NCBI GenBank assembly: GCA_016936785.1
Contig: JAFGXE010000004.1
Location: 1-18,206 of the forward strand
Direction: 5' to 3'
Origin: Alphaproteobacteria bacterium
Lineage (GTDB): Bacteria; Pseudomonadota; Alphaproteobacteria; Rs-D84; NBLK01
DNA: 18,206 bases
The notes below the pieces were generated by a model. The model saw only the letters and a list, made by a program, of their open reading frames with translations. It was not told the origin of the DNA and made no database searches. Positions 5,599 to 13,385 of this stretch are shown in pieces. A program made the position numbers and the translations under genes. Position 1 is the stretch's first letter. Every line of letters begins with the position of its first letter.

Positions 5599-8500
5599 AT
5601 GTCTAAAAAACTTTATGTTTGTGATGGAAATGAAGCAGCAGCAGATATTGCATACCGCGTTTCAGATTTATCCATTCTTTATCCAATTACACCATCTTCT
5701 CCAATGGGTGAGTACTGTGATGGCTGGGCAAATGCAAAACGGAAAAATATTTTTAATACAGTTCCGAAAATCGCAATGATGCAATCCGAAGCAGGTGCTG
5801 TTGGTGCGCTTCATGGTGCACTTCAAACAGGAGCACATGCAACGACATTTACGGCATCCCAAGGTTTGCTCTTGATGATTCCCAATATGTATAAGATTGC
5901 AGGAGAGCTTCATCCTGTTGTTATTCATGTTGCTGCACGTGCCATTGCCACACATGCACTTTCTATTTTTGGCGATCATAGTGATGTGATGGCTTGTCGT
6001 GAGACAGGCTTTGCAATGTTAGCATCAAACTCTGTGCAAGAAGCACATGATATGGCATTAATTGCTCACGCATCAACATTGAAAACAAGCGTCCCATTTC
6101 TTCATTTCTTTGATGGATTCCGGACTTCGCACGAAGTTTCATCTCTTGAGAAAGTTTCAGATGATGTTGTTAAAAGCATGATAAAAAAAGAATGGCTTGA
6201 TGCGAAAGCGAAAAAAGCGCTTCTTCCTGGAACAGGAATTGTGCGTGGAACAGCTCAAAATCCAGATGTTTTCTTTCAAGCACGTGAAGCAGTAAATCCT
6301 TATTACAATAAAATCGAACAACAAATGAGTCCTATTTTTGATGATTTCTACAAACATACAGGACGGCGTTATGAAGCTGTTGAGTACTTTGGTCCTGCAG
6401 ATGCAGACCGTGTTATTGTTTTGATGGGATCGGGTGTTCAAACTGTTCAAGAAACTGTGAAGGAGCTCAATCAGTCTGGTGAAAAAGTAGGTGTGATTGC
6501 CGTGCGGTTGTATCGTCCTTTCCCTGTTGATACGTTTGTGTCTAAGCTTCCAACTTCTGTGAAAAAAATAGCGGTACTCGACCGCACGAAAGAACCAGGA
6601 TCAGTAGGTGAGCCACTTTATTTAGATGTGGTTGTTTCTTTGGCGCAACATGGCAAATTAATTCCAACGATTCGGGGTCGTTATGGGCTCGGGTCAAAAG
6701 AATTTACGCCTGCGATGGTGAAATCTATTTTTGATGAACTTCAGAAAGAAGATGCAAAACGTGAGTTTACAGTTGGTATCACAGATGATGTGACAAAACT
6801 TTCTTTACCTACGCCTAAATTCACTCTTTCAGATGATAGTTTTAAAGCAGTTTTTTGGGGACTTGGTTCTGATGGAACTGTGGGGGCTTCAAAAAATTCT
6901 GCAAAAATTCTTGCGGATGTGACAGGGAAATATGTTCAGAACTATGCAGTGTATGATTCGAAAAAAGCAGGTTCGTATACAGCGTCTCATTTGCGTGTGA
7001 GTGAACATGCTATTCATAGCCCTTATCTTGTTTCGGATGCAGATTTTGTTTCTTGTTCACATTTGCCTTTAATGAACGTTCAAGATGTGACGCTTCCGAC
7101 AAAAGAAGGTGGAACGCTTCTATTGAATACAACACTGTCTCATGAGGATTTATGGCAAGAGTTACCATTGAATGTGCGTCGTGATATTCAGAACAAAAAG
7201 TTGAAAGTTTGGACGATTAATGCGTCTCATATTGCGCGTGATACAGGAATGGGGCGTCGCATTAATACAATTATGCAAATGGCTTTCTTTGGGATGACAA
7301 AAGTCATGCCGATGGAAGAAGCAAAACAAACACTCAAGGACATGGCGACTAAAGCTTATTCTAAGAAGGGTGATGATGTTGTCGCGCGTAACCACAAAGC
7401 GATTGATGGTGCAATGGAAGGTTTAAAAGAATTCACTGTGCCAAAAGAACTTGGCGTTGCAAAAGAAGGTGCAGATTCTCTTTTTGAAGGGAAGTCTGAT
7501 TTTATTAAGTATGCAACTCGTGAAATGATTGAAGGTCGTGGAGATGTGCTTCCTGTGAGTATTTTTGCACCTGATGGATCTTTCCCGTCTGGGACGAGCG
7601 CACTTGAACAACGCTGGATCGCGGAAGAAGTTCCGAATTGGGATCCTGAGATTTGTATTCAATGTGGTAAATGTTCATTCGTTTGTCCACATGCTGCGAT
7701 TCGGACTCAGGTTGCAGATAAATCAGATCTTGAAAATGCGCCAGCAGGTTTTAAGTCTATTGATTATAAGACAAAAGAACTTGGTGAAAACAAGAACTAT
7801 ATTGTTCAAGTTTCGCCAGCGGATTGTACGGGATGTACATTGTGTGTAGATGTTTGTCCAGGGATCGATCGGAGCAATCCAGAGCGTAAAGCAATCATGA
7901 TGACACCGATTGAAAAAATGAAAGAACAACAAGGTTGGTTTGATTATGCGAAGAAGTTGCCTGAAGTGGATGTTTCTAAATTAAATACAAATTTACCAAA
8001 ACATACACAGCTTAAAAAACCACTGTTCGAGTTTTCTGGTGCTTGTGCAGGATGTGGAGAAACACCTTACTTGAAGCTTTTGACACAGCTTTTTGGTGAT
8101 CGTATGGTGATGGCAAATGCAACAGGGTGCTCTTCAATCTATGGCGGAAATTTACCCACAAATCCCTATACAACAAATTCTGAAGGAGTAGGGCCAGCTT
8201 GGTCAAATTCACTCTTCGAAGATAATGCTGAGTATGGTTATGGGATGCGTTTAACGCTAGATAAAATGGCTGAAAAATCACGTGACTATTTGAAAGCAAT
8301 TCAAACAGAGTTGCCAAAGGGTCTTGTGGACGCTATTTTGAACAATCCGCAGAAAGCTGACATTGATTTTGTTGAACAACGGAAACATGTTGCGACACTC
8401 AAATCACATCTTGCGAAAATGTCTGGGAACCAGATTGCACAAGATTTGCTTCAGATTGCAGATTTCTTGACTCATAAATCTCTTTGGATTGTTGGAGGAG

Positions 8501-9117
8501 ATGGTTGGGCGTATGACATTGGTTATGGCGGACTCGATCATGTGATTCATATGAGTGAAGATGTTAATATCTTTGTAATGGATACAGAGGCGTATTCGAA
8601 TACTGGAGGACAAATGTCTAAGGCGACACCAATCGGATCTGCTGCGAAGTTTGCAAGTGGTGGACGAGAACTGCATAAGAAAGACCTCGGCCTCATTGCA
8701 ATGGCAAGTGCGAATGTGTATGTGGCGAAGATTGCAATGAACGCAAATGAAGCGCAAGCTGTGCGTGCATTTAAAGAAGCTGAAAGCTATGATGGGCCAT
8801 CGCTTGTTTTGGCATATTGCCCATGTATTGCTCAGGGTGTTGATTTGAAATTCCAAGTTGATCAACAAAAAGAAGCGGTCAAATCAGGTCACTGGCCATT
8901 GTATCGTTTTGATCCGCGTTTGATTGGAACAGACAAACCAGCACTTCAAATGGATAGCAAACAAGATACAGAAATGCTTGAAAGCTATTTTGATCGTGAA
9001 GGGCGTTATCGTCTTGTGAAGCAACAAGATCCAATTCGATTTGGAAAAATGGTTGAAAGCTCAAAAATACAAGCGAATTATAAATCTGATTTGTTTAAGA
9101 AATTGAGCGACAAATAA
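5599..9117 (+). CDS. nifJ: Pyruvate:ferredoxin (flavodoxin) oxidoreductase, single-chain
   Basis: This cytoplasmic enzyme oxidises pyruvate with CoA to acetyl-CoA and CO2 and passes electrons to ferredoxin or flavodoxin. The 1172-residue chain has all domains of the homodimeric form. The pyruvate/thiamine site is seen in Thr31 (PITPSSP), Glu64 (QSEAGAVG) and Arg114 (VAARAIATH). A transketolase-C-like domain lies around 265-400 and a gamma-type domain around 430-620. A two-[4Fe-4S] ferredoxin domain has Cys686/689/692/696 and Cys743/746/749/753. The TPP-proximal cluster ligands are Cys816, Cys819, Cys844 and Cys1074, and GGDGWAYDIGYGG with YSNTGGQMS binds thiamine diphosphate. The C-terminus stops soon after that domain, so it lacks the long oxygen-protective tail of some sulfate-reducer enzymes. 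ATG 5599 is chosen over 5536, which lies in the -35 box. The gene appears intact and is probably monocistronic, with a terminator after it. Confidence 0.97.
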   Translation: MSKKLYVCDGNEAAADIAYRVSDLSILYPITPSSPMGEYCDGWANAKRKNIFNTVPKIAMMQSEAGAVGALHGALQTGAHATTFTASQGLLLMIPNMYKIAGELHPVVIHVAARAIATHALSIFGDHSDVMACRETGFAMLASNSVQEAHDMALIAHASTLKTSVPFLHFFDGFRTSHEVSSLEKVSDDVVKSMIKKEWLDAKAKKALLPGTGIVRGTAQNPDVFFQAREAVNPYYNKIEQQMSPIFDDFYKHTGRRYEAVEYFGPADADRVIVLMGSGVQTVQETVKELNQSGEKVGVIAVRLYRPFPVDTFVSKLPTSVKKIAVLDRTKEPGSVGEPLYLDVVVSLAQHGKLIPTIRGRYGLGSKEFTPAMVKSIFDELQKEDAKREFTVGITDDVTKLSLPTPKFTLSDDSFKAVFWGLGSDGTVGASKNSAKILADVTGKYVQNYAVYDSKKAGSYTASHLRVSEHAIHSPYLVSDADFVSCSHLPLMNVQDVTLPTKEGGTLLLNTTLSHEDLWQELPLNVRRDIQNKKLKVWTINASHIARDTGMGRRINTIMQMAFFGMTKVMPMEEAKQTLKDMATKAYSKKGDDVVARNHKAIDGAMEGLKEFTVPKELGVAKEGADSLFEGKSDFIKYATREMIEGRGDVLPVSIFAPDGSFPSGTSALEQRWIAEEVPNWDPEICIQCGKCSFVCPHAAIRTQVADKSDLENAPAGFKSIDYKTKELGENKNYIVQVSPADCTGCTLCVDVCPGIDRSNPERKAIMMTPIEKMKEQQGWFDYAKKLPEVDVSKLNTNLPKHTQLKKPLFEFSGACAGCGETPYLKLLTQLFGDRMVMANATGCSSIYGGNLPTNPYTTNSEGVGPAWSNSLFEDNAEYGYGMRLTLDKMAEKSRDYLKAIQTELPKGLVDAILNNPQKADIDFVEQRKHVATLKSHLAKMSGNQIAQDLLQIADFLTHKSLWIVGGDGWAYDIGYGGLDHVIHMSEDVNIFVMDTEAYSNTGGQMSKATPIGSAAKFASGGRELHKKDLGLIAMASANVYVAKIAMNANEAQAVRAFKEAESYDGPSLVLAYCPCIAQGVDLKFQVDQQKEAVKSGHWPLYRFDPRLIGTDKPALQMDSKQDTEMLESYFDREGRYRLVKQQDPIRFGKMVESSKIQANYKSDLFKKLSDK

Positions 9118-9131
9118 AAAATTAAAAAAAG

Positions 9132-9170
9132 AAAAGCGAGGGCGTTTTTTGCGCCTTCGCTTTTTCTTTA
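9132..9170 (+). terminator. Rho-independent terminator after PFOR
   Basis: AAAAGCGAGGGCG (9132-9144) pairs with CGCCTTCGCTTTT (9152-9164), with one G-T wobble and a seven-base loop. The downstream arm runs into TTTTTCTTT. It lies 14 bases after the PFOR stop and ends only a dozen bases before the next start codon. Confidence 0.85.
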
Positions 9171-9182
9171 GAAAGGGAAGAG

Positions 9183-9716
9183 ATGAAAAAGATATGTGTA
9201 TTCTGTGGAGCAAGTGTTCCTAAAGACAAAGATTTTATGGAAGTGGCTCAGCAAGTTGGGGAATGGATTGGTAAAAATAATCATGAACTTATTTATGGTG
9301 GGGGGAGCACAGGTTTGATGGGTGTTCTTGCCCGCGCTGTCATGAAATATCATAAGAGTATTTATGGTGTGACAACAGATGCGATTGCTTCTTTTGAAGC
9401 GCCTATTGAAGATCTTAAGACAAAAGTTGTAAAGACAATCCAAGAACGTAAACGTTTGATGATTGAAAAAGCTGATGTCTTTATCACACTTACAGGGGGG
9501 ATTGGTACAATCGACGAAATCTCAGATGTGCTTGTTGATCAAGAAATTGGCGCGCATTCAAAAAAACTTATTCTTGTGAATACAAAAGGGTATTTTAATC
9601 CGTTTATGGAATGGCTCGCGAATATTGAAAAATCAGGGTTGATTTCAGATCAAACACGGTCGCGCTTGAACTATGTCCTTGTCGATACGCCAGAACAAGC
9701 TTTCAAAGAAGTTTAA
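9183..9716 (+). CDS. LOG-family protein (TIGR00730-like; nucleotide phosphoribohydrolase)
   Basis: LOG-family enzymes release the base from nucleoside 5'-monophosphates; some act on cytokinin ribotides. The 177-residue protein has the Rossmann-like fold: KICVFCGAS (3-11), GGGSTGLMG near 40, ERKRLMIEKADVFI near 89-102, and the catalytic loop TGGIGTIDE at 104-112. In most family members that loop reads PGGxGTxxE, so Thr104 replaces Pro; the glycines and the catalytic Glu112 remain. The Arg/Lys of the ERK motif are present, so activity is still likely. A GGGAAG purine run precedes the ATG. The gene begins straight after the PFOR terminator with no room for a normal promoter, so it may depend on read-through. 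A terminator follows at 9759-9787. A specific substrate cannot be assigned. Confidence 0.9.
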   Translation: MKKICVFCGASVPKDKDFMEVAQQVGEWIGKNNHELIYGGGSTGLMGVLARAVMKYHKSIYGVTTDAIASFEAPIEDLKTKVVKTIQERKRLMIEKADVFITLTGGIGTIDEISDVLVDQEIGAHSKKLILVNTKGYFNPFMEWLANIEKSGLISDQTRSRLNYVLVDTPEQAFKEV

Positions 9717-9758
9717 AAGGTGTCTTTTGGGTCTATTTTTGAGGGTAGAGAGATTTTT

Positions 9759-9787
9759 AAAAAAGCGGTTTTAAACGGCTTTTTTTT
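9759..9787 (+). terminator. Rho-independent terminator after the LOG gene
   Basis: AAAAAAGC (9759-9766) pairs with GCTTTTTT (9778-9785). Inside it GTTT/AAAC-type pairs continue after one G-G mismatch, and the T-run goes on to 9787. The stem is weaker than those at 2352 and 9132 but well placed, 43 bases after the stop codon. Confidence 0.7.
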
Positions 9788-9788
9788 A

Positions 9789-9797
9789 TGGTATACT
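9789..9797 (+). promoter_or_regulatory. Extended -10 promoter, apparently producing a leaderless mRNA
   Basis: TGGTATACT again fits TGn-TATACT (hexamer 9792-9797), and it directly abuts the T-tract of the upstream terminator. Eight bases (CTTGTGTG) separate the hexamer from ATG 9806, so the expected start site falls at or within a base or two of the start codon. No ribosome site is present, and no -35 box is recognisable at 9769-9774. Confidence 0.7.
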
Positions 9798-9805
9798 CTT
9801 GTGTG

Positions 9806-10483
9806 ATGAGGCGAATATTTTTCTTTTTGATATTTTTATATGTCTTCCCTGTTTTAAGTCAGGGAATGGATATGTCTATGGGAGCTGTGAATGCGAATAC
9901 ATCAACCATGATGATACCGAAAGTCCCAACCTATCAACCGCCTGCTTTGCCTCCAACTGAAGCGGAAATGGACGAACAAAAAGAGCTCGAAAAAGAAGAG
10001 GAAGATCCAACAAAGAAAGCGATCAAAGGGGCAGCGATTGGGGCTGGGGTGCTTGTCGCTGGGAATCTTGTTGTAAAAAGCTTTTCAAGTAAATATGCAA
10101 AAGAACAATGTTTGGGACAAAACGTATATGGAAAATTTACTGACGCAGAAGATAATGAGGCATGGATTTATGTTTGGGATTCAAGTTTTTCTTTAAAGAA
10201 TGATGAGTCAACACGTTGTCACACTTGTTGTACAGGTAAAAAGAACGGCGCTACTTTAGAAGAGATTCAAGAAAATCAGGAAAAATGTGTTGAAGATAAT
10301 TGTCAGATGAGTGATCCAGATGACCTAGAAGAATGCAAAAAAGAATGCGAGTCTAGGTATAATACTTTAAGTGCTTCAGGGTGTTCTTCAACAGGAGATA
10401 TTTGTGATAAGTCTAAAGACTTGTCTGGTCGTTTTGATCAACAAATGAAAGATTTTTGCAGTGGGAAAGATTCTTGTCCGTAA
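9806..10483 (+). CDS. Exported cysteine-rich protein with internal glycine-rich hydrophobic segment, function unknown
   Basis: The family is not recognised. The 225-residue protein has an N-terminal signal sequence or anchor (MRRIFFFLIFLYVFPVLSQG). A Met/Pro-rich stretch (21-50) and an acidic helix (51-68) follow. A glycine-rich hydrophobic segment (GAAIGAGVLVAGNLVV, 75-90) could span a membrane. The C-terminal domain (100-225) has 12 cysteines: 102, 138, 141, 142, 161, 166, 177, 181, 193, 200, 218 and 224. The even count suggests disulfide bonds or, less likely, metal sites. ATG 9806 is preferred to an in-frame ATG at 9788, which lies upstream of the -10 box and is therefore probably not transcribed. 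It resembles the protein at 2407 in type (exported, Cys-rich, same promoter style), but no clear sequence similarity was seen. No terminator was found between it and dacC. Confidence 0.83.
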   Translation: MRRIFFFLIFLYVFPVLSQGMDMSMGAVNANTSTMMIPKVPTYQPPALPPTEAEMDEQKELEKEEEDPTKKAIKGAAIGAGVLVAGNLVVKSFSSKYAKEQCLGQNVYGKFTDAEDNEAWIYVWDSSFSLKNDESTRCHTCCTGKKNGATLEEIQENQEKCVEDNCQMSDPDDLEECKKECESRYNTLSASGCSSTGDICDKSKDLSGRFDQQMKDFCSGKDSCP

Positions 10484-10489
10484 TACTGT

Positions 10490-10518
10490 TTGATTTTAAA
10501 ATTCCGACTTGCTAACCT
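10490..10518 (+). promoter_or_regulatory. Candidate promoter for dacC-holB-tatD
   Basis: TTGATT (10490-10495), 17 bases, TAACCT (10513-10518), with TGC directly before the hexamer (extended -10). The -10 hexamer itself is poor. Transcription would start near 10525, about 23 bases before the TTG start codon. Confidence 0.4.
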
Positions 10519-10536
10519 TCTGTTTGAATAAAAAAT

Positions 10537-10542
10537 AGGAGG
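10537..10542 (+). promoter_or_regulatory. Perfect Shine-Dalgarno fixing a TTG start for dacC
   Basis: AGGAGG is five bases before TTG 10548. The first in-frame ATG is about 30 codons further on and would remove the signal peptide, so this site decides the start. Confidence 0.9.
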
Positions 10543-10547
10543 TTTTT

Positions 10548-11729
10548 TTGTTTTTTAGATTAAGTTTTATTTTCTGTTTAATTCCCGTTGTTTTGTTTGC
10601 TCAAGTTGATTTAACATCGAAATATGCGATTCTGATGGATGCCCAAACGGGGCAAGTACTTTATGAGAAAGAAGCGAATCTGCCTGTCCCTCCGTCGTCA
10701 ATGAGTAAACTTATGGCACTCTATATTGTGTTTGATTTGATCAAAGCTGGGAAACTTCAGGAAGAGACTCCTTTTCTTGTTTCGGAAACTGGAGCGTATA
10801 AACCGGCATCTGGTGAGTCAGCTATGTATCTTGAGCCAGGGATGAAAGTTTCTTTGATTGATCTTATTCATGGTATTTCAACAATGTCAGGAGGAGATGC
10901 TTGTCGTGTCGTTGCTGAAAATATTGCAGGGTCTCAGGAAAAATTTGTTGATTTAATGAATGCTTATGCACAAGAGCTTGGATTAAAAAATTCGCACTTT
11001 GCAAATGCAAGCGGTGCATATCATCCAAATCATTTGATGAGTGTTCAAGATATTGCATTGTTGTCTCAAAAGATTTTAAAAGATTTTCCTCAATATAAAT
11101 CCCTTTTTTCAGAAAAGTTTTTTGATTATCTTGGGTATACGGCATCTCAGCGAAAAGAGTATGAGTTTGCAATGTGGAATCGAAATCGATTGCTATGGAC
11201 ATATTCTGGCGCAGATGGTTTAAAAACAGGACATACTGACAAAGGAGGGTATGGCCTTGCAGGAACTGCGACACGCAAAGATTGGCAATTGATTGCTGTT
11301 ATTAATGGTCTCTTTACAACGGTTGGACGGACGAGTGCAAATAGTCTTCGTGCAAAAGAAGCAGGAAAGCTCCTGAATTATGGATTTGAAAATTTTGAAC
11401 AAAAGACATTCTTTAAGGTGAATGAAAAGGTCATGGATATTCCTGTTTTCTTTGGTCGCGAAAAATTTGTTTCTATCGTTTCAAAAGAACCAATTCGTGT
11501 TGTTTTACCAATCGGAGGGGTGTCTCAAATTTATTTGAAAGTAATTTATGACACACCTTTAAAAGCACCTATTATGGCCGGTGAAAAAGTAGCGGAACTC
11601 CAAGTCTATGATTCAGATAAAGTGCTTGCGCAATATCCGCTTTTCGCAAATCATACCGTTAAGCGTATTCCTGTTTTCATACGATTTTTTGAAAATATTA
11701 AAGTATTACTAAAGAGAGCAATCTCATGA
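10548..11729 (+). CDS. dacC: D-alanyl-D-alanine carboxypeptidase (S11, PBP5/6-like)
   Basis: This periplasmic enzyme removes the terminal D-Ala from peptidoglycan pentapeptides and so limits cross-linking. The 393-residue protein has a signal peptide (MFFRLSFIFCLIPVVLFAQ). The SxxK motif is Ser51-Met-Ser-Lys54, and KTG is at 226-228 in DGLKTGHTDKGGYG. The middle motif, normally SGN (SxN), reads Ser114-Gly-Gly116 in MSGGDACRVVAENIAGS; the Asn is missing although the surroundings are highly typical. The PBP5 C-terminal beta domain (about 290-370) and a C-terminal basic amphipathic helix (FFENIKVLLKRAIS) for membrane attachment are present. The TTG start is supported by a perfect ribosome site. 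The stop overlaps the holB start as ATGA. Whether the SGG form is active is uncertain; dacC/dacA/dacF naming within S11 is also approximate. Confidence 0.94.
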   Translation: MFFRLSFIFCLIPVVLFAQVDLTSKYAILMDAQTGQVLYEKEANLPVPPSSMSKLMALYIVFDLIKAGKLQEETPFLVSETGAYKPASGESAMYLEPGMKVSLIDLIHGISTMSGGDACRVVAENIAGSQEKFVDLMNAYAQELGLKNSHFANASGAYHPNHLMSVQDIALLSQKILKDFPQYKSLFSEKFFDYLGYTASQRKEYEFAMWNRNRLLWTYSGADGLKTGHTDKGGYGLAGTATRKDWQLIAVINGLFTTVGRTSANSLRAKEAGKLLNYGFENFEQKTFFKVNEKVMDIPVFFGREKFVSIVSKEPIRVVLPIGGVSQIYLKVIYDTPLKAPIMAGEKVAELQVYDSDKVLAQYPLFANHTVKRIPVFIRFFENIKVLLKRAIS

Positions 11730-12622
11730 CGTGCCTTTCTCCACAAAACAATTGTTTTTTCGTTGGACATGAAGAAATTGAAAAACAATTCCTGAGAGAT
11801 TTTAGAGAAGGAAAGCTTTCTCATGGTTATATCTTTTATGGTGAAAAAGGAATTGGAAAAGAAACATTTGGCTATCGGCTTGCCCGATTTTTAATGCAAG
11901 AAAATCGTTCTCTTCAGTCCGAGTCTTTATCCGTTTCTGAAGGAGATTCGATTATTCGAAAAGTTTCTGAAGACACGGCGTGGAACTTTTTTCGCGTTGA
12001 ACCGGATCCTGAAAAGAAGACTCAGATTATTGACGTAAAACAAATCCGCGCACTCAAAGAAATTTTTACTAAGAAAGCAGAAAAAGAAGACTACCGTGTT
12101 GTGCTGATTCATCCTGCGGATCGTCTGAATCGACAGGCCTCAAATGCCTTATTAAAGCTTTTGGAAGAACCGCCAGAGAAAACACTCTTCTTGCTCATCA
12201 CGTCAGATCATGATTCACTTTTGCCGACAATTCGTTCGCGGTGTCGTCTTGTAAGATTTTCCCGTTTGTCTGATTCTGAAGTTGCAGAAGCATTAACGAA
12301 GCAGGGTATTCCGGTCACGCAAAAGGAAATCTTGTCTGCTCAAGGTTCTCCAGGAAAAGCATGTCAAATTATTGAACATAAAGATCTTATTTATGATCTT
12401 TCTCACCTTTCTTCTGAGACTTTGATGGCGACGCATAAAAAGATTATTCAGGAAGATGCCATTGCGTTTGCATTTGATTTCTTTATTCAACAGCTTCAAG
12501 AAAAACAGTCTGTTCATAAAATTGAGTTTCTTCAGAAGCAGTGGGAAGATTACTGCCAGTTTGACCTGGATAAATCGACATTTGTACTTCTTATGCTTCA
12601 CGAGGGATTAGATGTTAATTGA
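11726..12622 (+). CDS. holB: DNA polymerase III delta' subunit
   Basis: Delta' is the stator subunit of the clamp loader that places the beta clamp on DNA. The 298-residue protein has an AAA+ core. It opens with FFVGHEEIEKQFL and a Walker A-like loop GEKGIGKET (39-47) after LSHGYIFYG. The diagnostic block ASNALLKLLEEPPE is followed by FLLITSDHDSLLPTIRSRC, with SRC as the sensor/arginine region. A helical C-terminal domain ends at about 298. The zinc-site cysteine cluster of the E. coli protein is not evident. Start ATG overlaps the dacC stop by four bases and its end overlaps tatD by eleven, so the three are translated from one operon. In many alphaproteobacteria tmk precedes holB and metG follows it; both are absent here. 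Confidence 0.95.
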   Translation: MTCLSPQNNCFFVGHEEIEKQFLRDFREGKLSHGYIFYGEKGIGKETFGYRLARFLMQENRSLQSESLSVSEGDSIIRKVSEDTAWNFFRVEPDPEKKTQIIDVKQIRALKEIFTKKAEKEDYRVVLIHPADRLNRQASNALLKLLEEPPEKTLFLLITSDHDSLLPTIRSRCRLVRFSRLSDSEVAEALTKQGIPVTQKEILSAQGSPGKACQIIEHKDLIYDLSHLSSETLMATHKKIIQEDAIAFAFDFFIQQLQEKQSVHKIEFLQKQWEDYCQFDLDKSTFVLLMLHEGLDVN

Positions 12623-13385
12623 TTCTCATTGTCATCTTGATGATGAACGTCTCTACCCAGATCTGGAAGCGGTTCTTCAACGTGCTCAAGAAAATCATGT
12701 TTCGGGATTTCTTGCAATTGCTGCGCGTCATGAAGAATTTGAAGCTGTGATAAAGATTGCGGAAAAGCATGAGAATATTTGGGCAAGTTTGGGAATACAC
12801 CCTGCTGAAGCAAAAAATGAAACGCCTTCTTTTGATGATTTGATTTCTTTTTATGAACATCCGTGTGTGATTGGTGTCGGTGAAGGAGGGTATGATTTTT
12901 ACTACGCCGATCGCCAGAAAGATTTTGAACGACAACGTGATTTGTTTTTGACTCAGATTCATCTTGCACAAGAGACTGGGAAACCGCTTGTTATTCATAC
13001 GCGTGAAGCAGAAAAAGAAACAGCAGATTTAATTAAATCTGAGATGAAAAATAAATCCTTCAACGCGATTCTTCATTGCTACACAGGATCTTGGGATTTG
13101 GCGAAAGAAATGCTTGATCTTGGATTATATGTTTCTGCCTCAGGTGTGATTACTTTTAAAAAAGCACAAGCGCTTCGAGATGTTTTTGCGCAAGTGCCGA
13201 AAGATCGTTTGCTTGTGGAAACGGATGCCCCTTATCTCGCGCCGGAGCCTTACCGAGGCAAAACGTGTGAGCCGATGCATGTCGCTGAAACCGCACGTCG
13301 ATTAGCCGAAATCAAAGGCATTTCTTTTGAAGAAATCGCTTCTCAAACGACTCAAAACTTTAAAACACTTTTTTCCCTTGATTGA
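12612..13385 (+). CDS. tatD: TatD-family metal-dependent deoxyribonuclease
   Basis: TatD proteins are cytoplasmic TIM-barrel metalloenzymes with 3'-5' exonuclease or related activity, linked to DNA repair and turnover. The 257-residue protein has the full metal set: His6 and His8 (DSHCHLD), Glu91, His129 (VIHTREA), His155 (LHCYTGS) and Asp205 (VETDAPYLAPEP). RGKTCEP then follows. The strand carrying Glu91 reads GVGEGGYDFYY instead of the common IGEIGLDYY, which changes neighbours but not the ligand. The ATG lies inside the last codons of holB, an 11-base overlap. The downstream autotransporter promoter overlaps the tatD stop codon, so tatD is probably the last gene of the dacC operon. The physiological substrate is uncertain in this family. 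Confidence 0.94.
   Translation: MLIDSHCHLDDERLYPDLEAVLQRAQENHVSGFLAIAARHEEFEAVIKIAEKHENIWASLGIHPAEAKNETPSFDDLISFYEHPCVIGVGEGGYDFYYADRQKDFERQRDLFLTQIHLAQETGKPLVIHTREAEKETADLIKSEMKNKSFNAILHCYTGSWDLAKEMLDLGLYVSASGVITFKKAQALRDVFAQVPKDRLLVETDAPYLAPEPYRGKTCEPMHVAETARRLAEIKGISFEEIASQTTQNFKTLFSLD

Noticed and set aside
8404..8868. 154-codon open frame on the minus strand inside PFOR
   Set aside because: It is antisense to conserved PFOR sequence, with Cys/His/Ile-rich low-information content and no ribosome site or known motif.
9788..9805. In-frame ATG at 9788 for the second Cys-rich gene
   Set aside because: It is upstream of the -10 hexamer, so it should not be in the transcript; the signal sequence starts naturally at 9806.
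10864..11274. 136-codon minus-strand open frame inside dacC
   Set aside because: It is antisense to the conserved S11 motifs, and its Leu/His/Gln-rich content is typical of a shadow frame.
12598..12998. Two long minus-strand frames over the start of tatD
   Set aside because: Both are antisense to conserved TatD motifs and show no coding features of their own.
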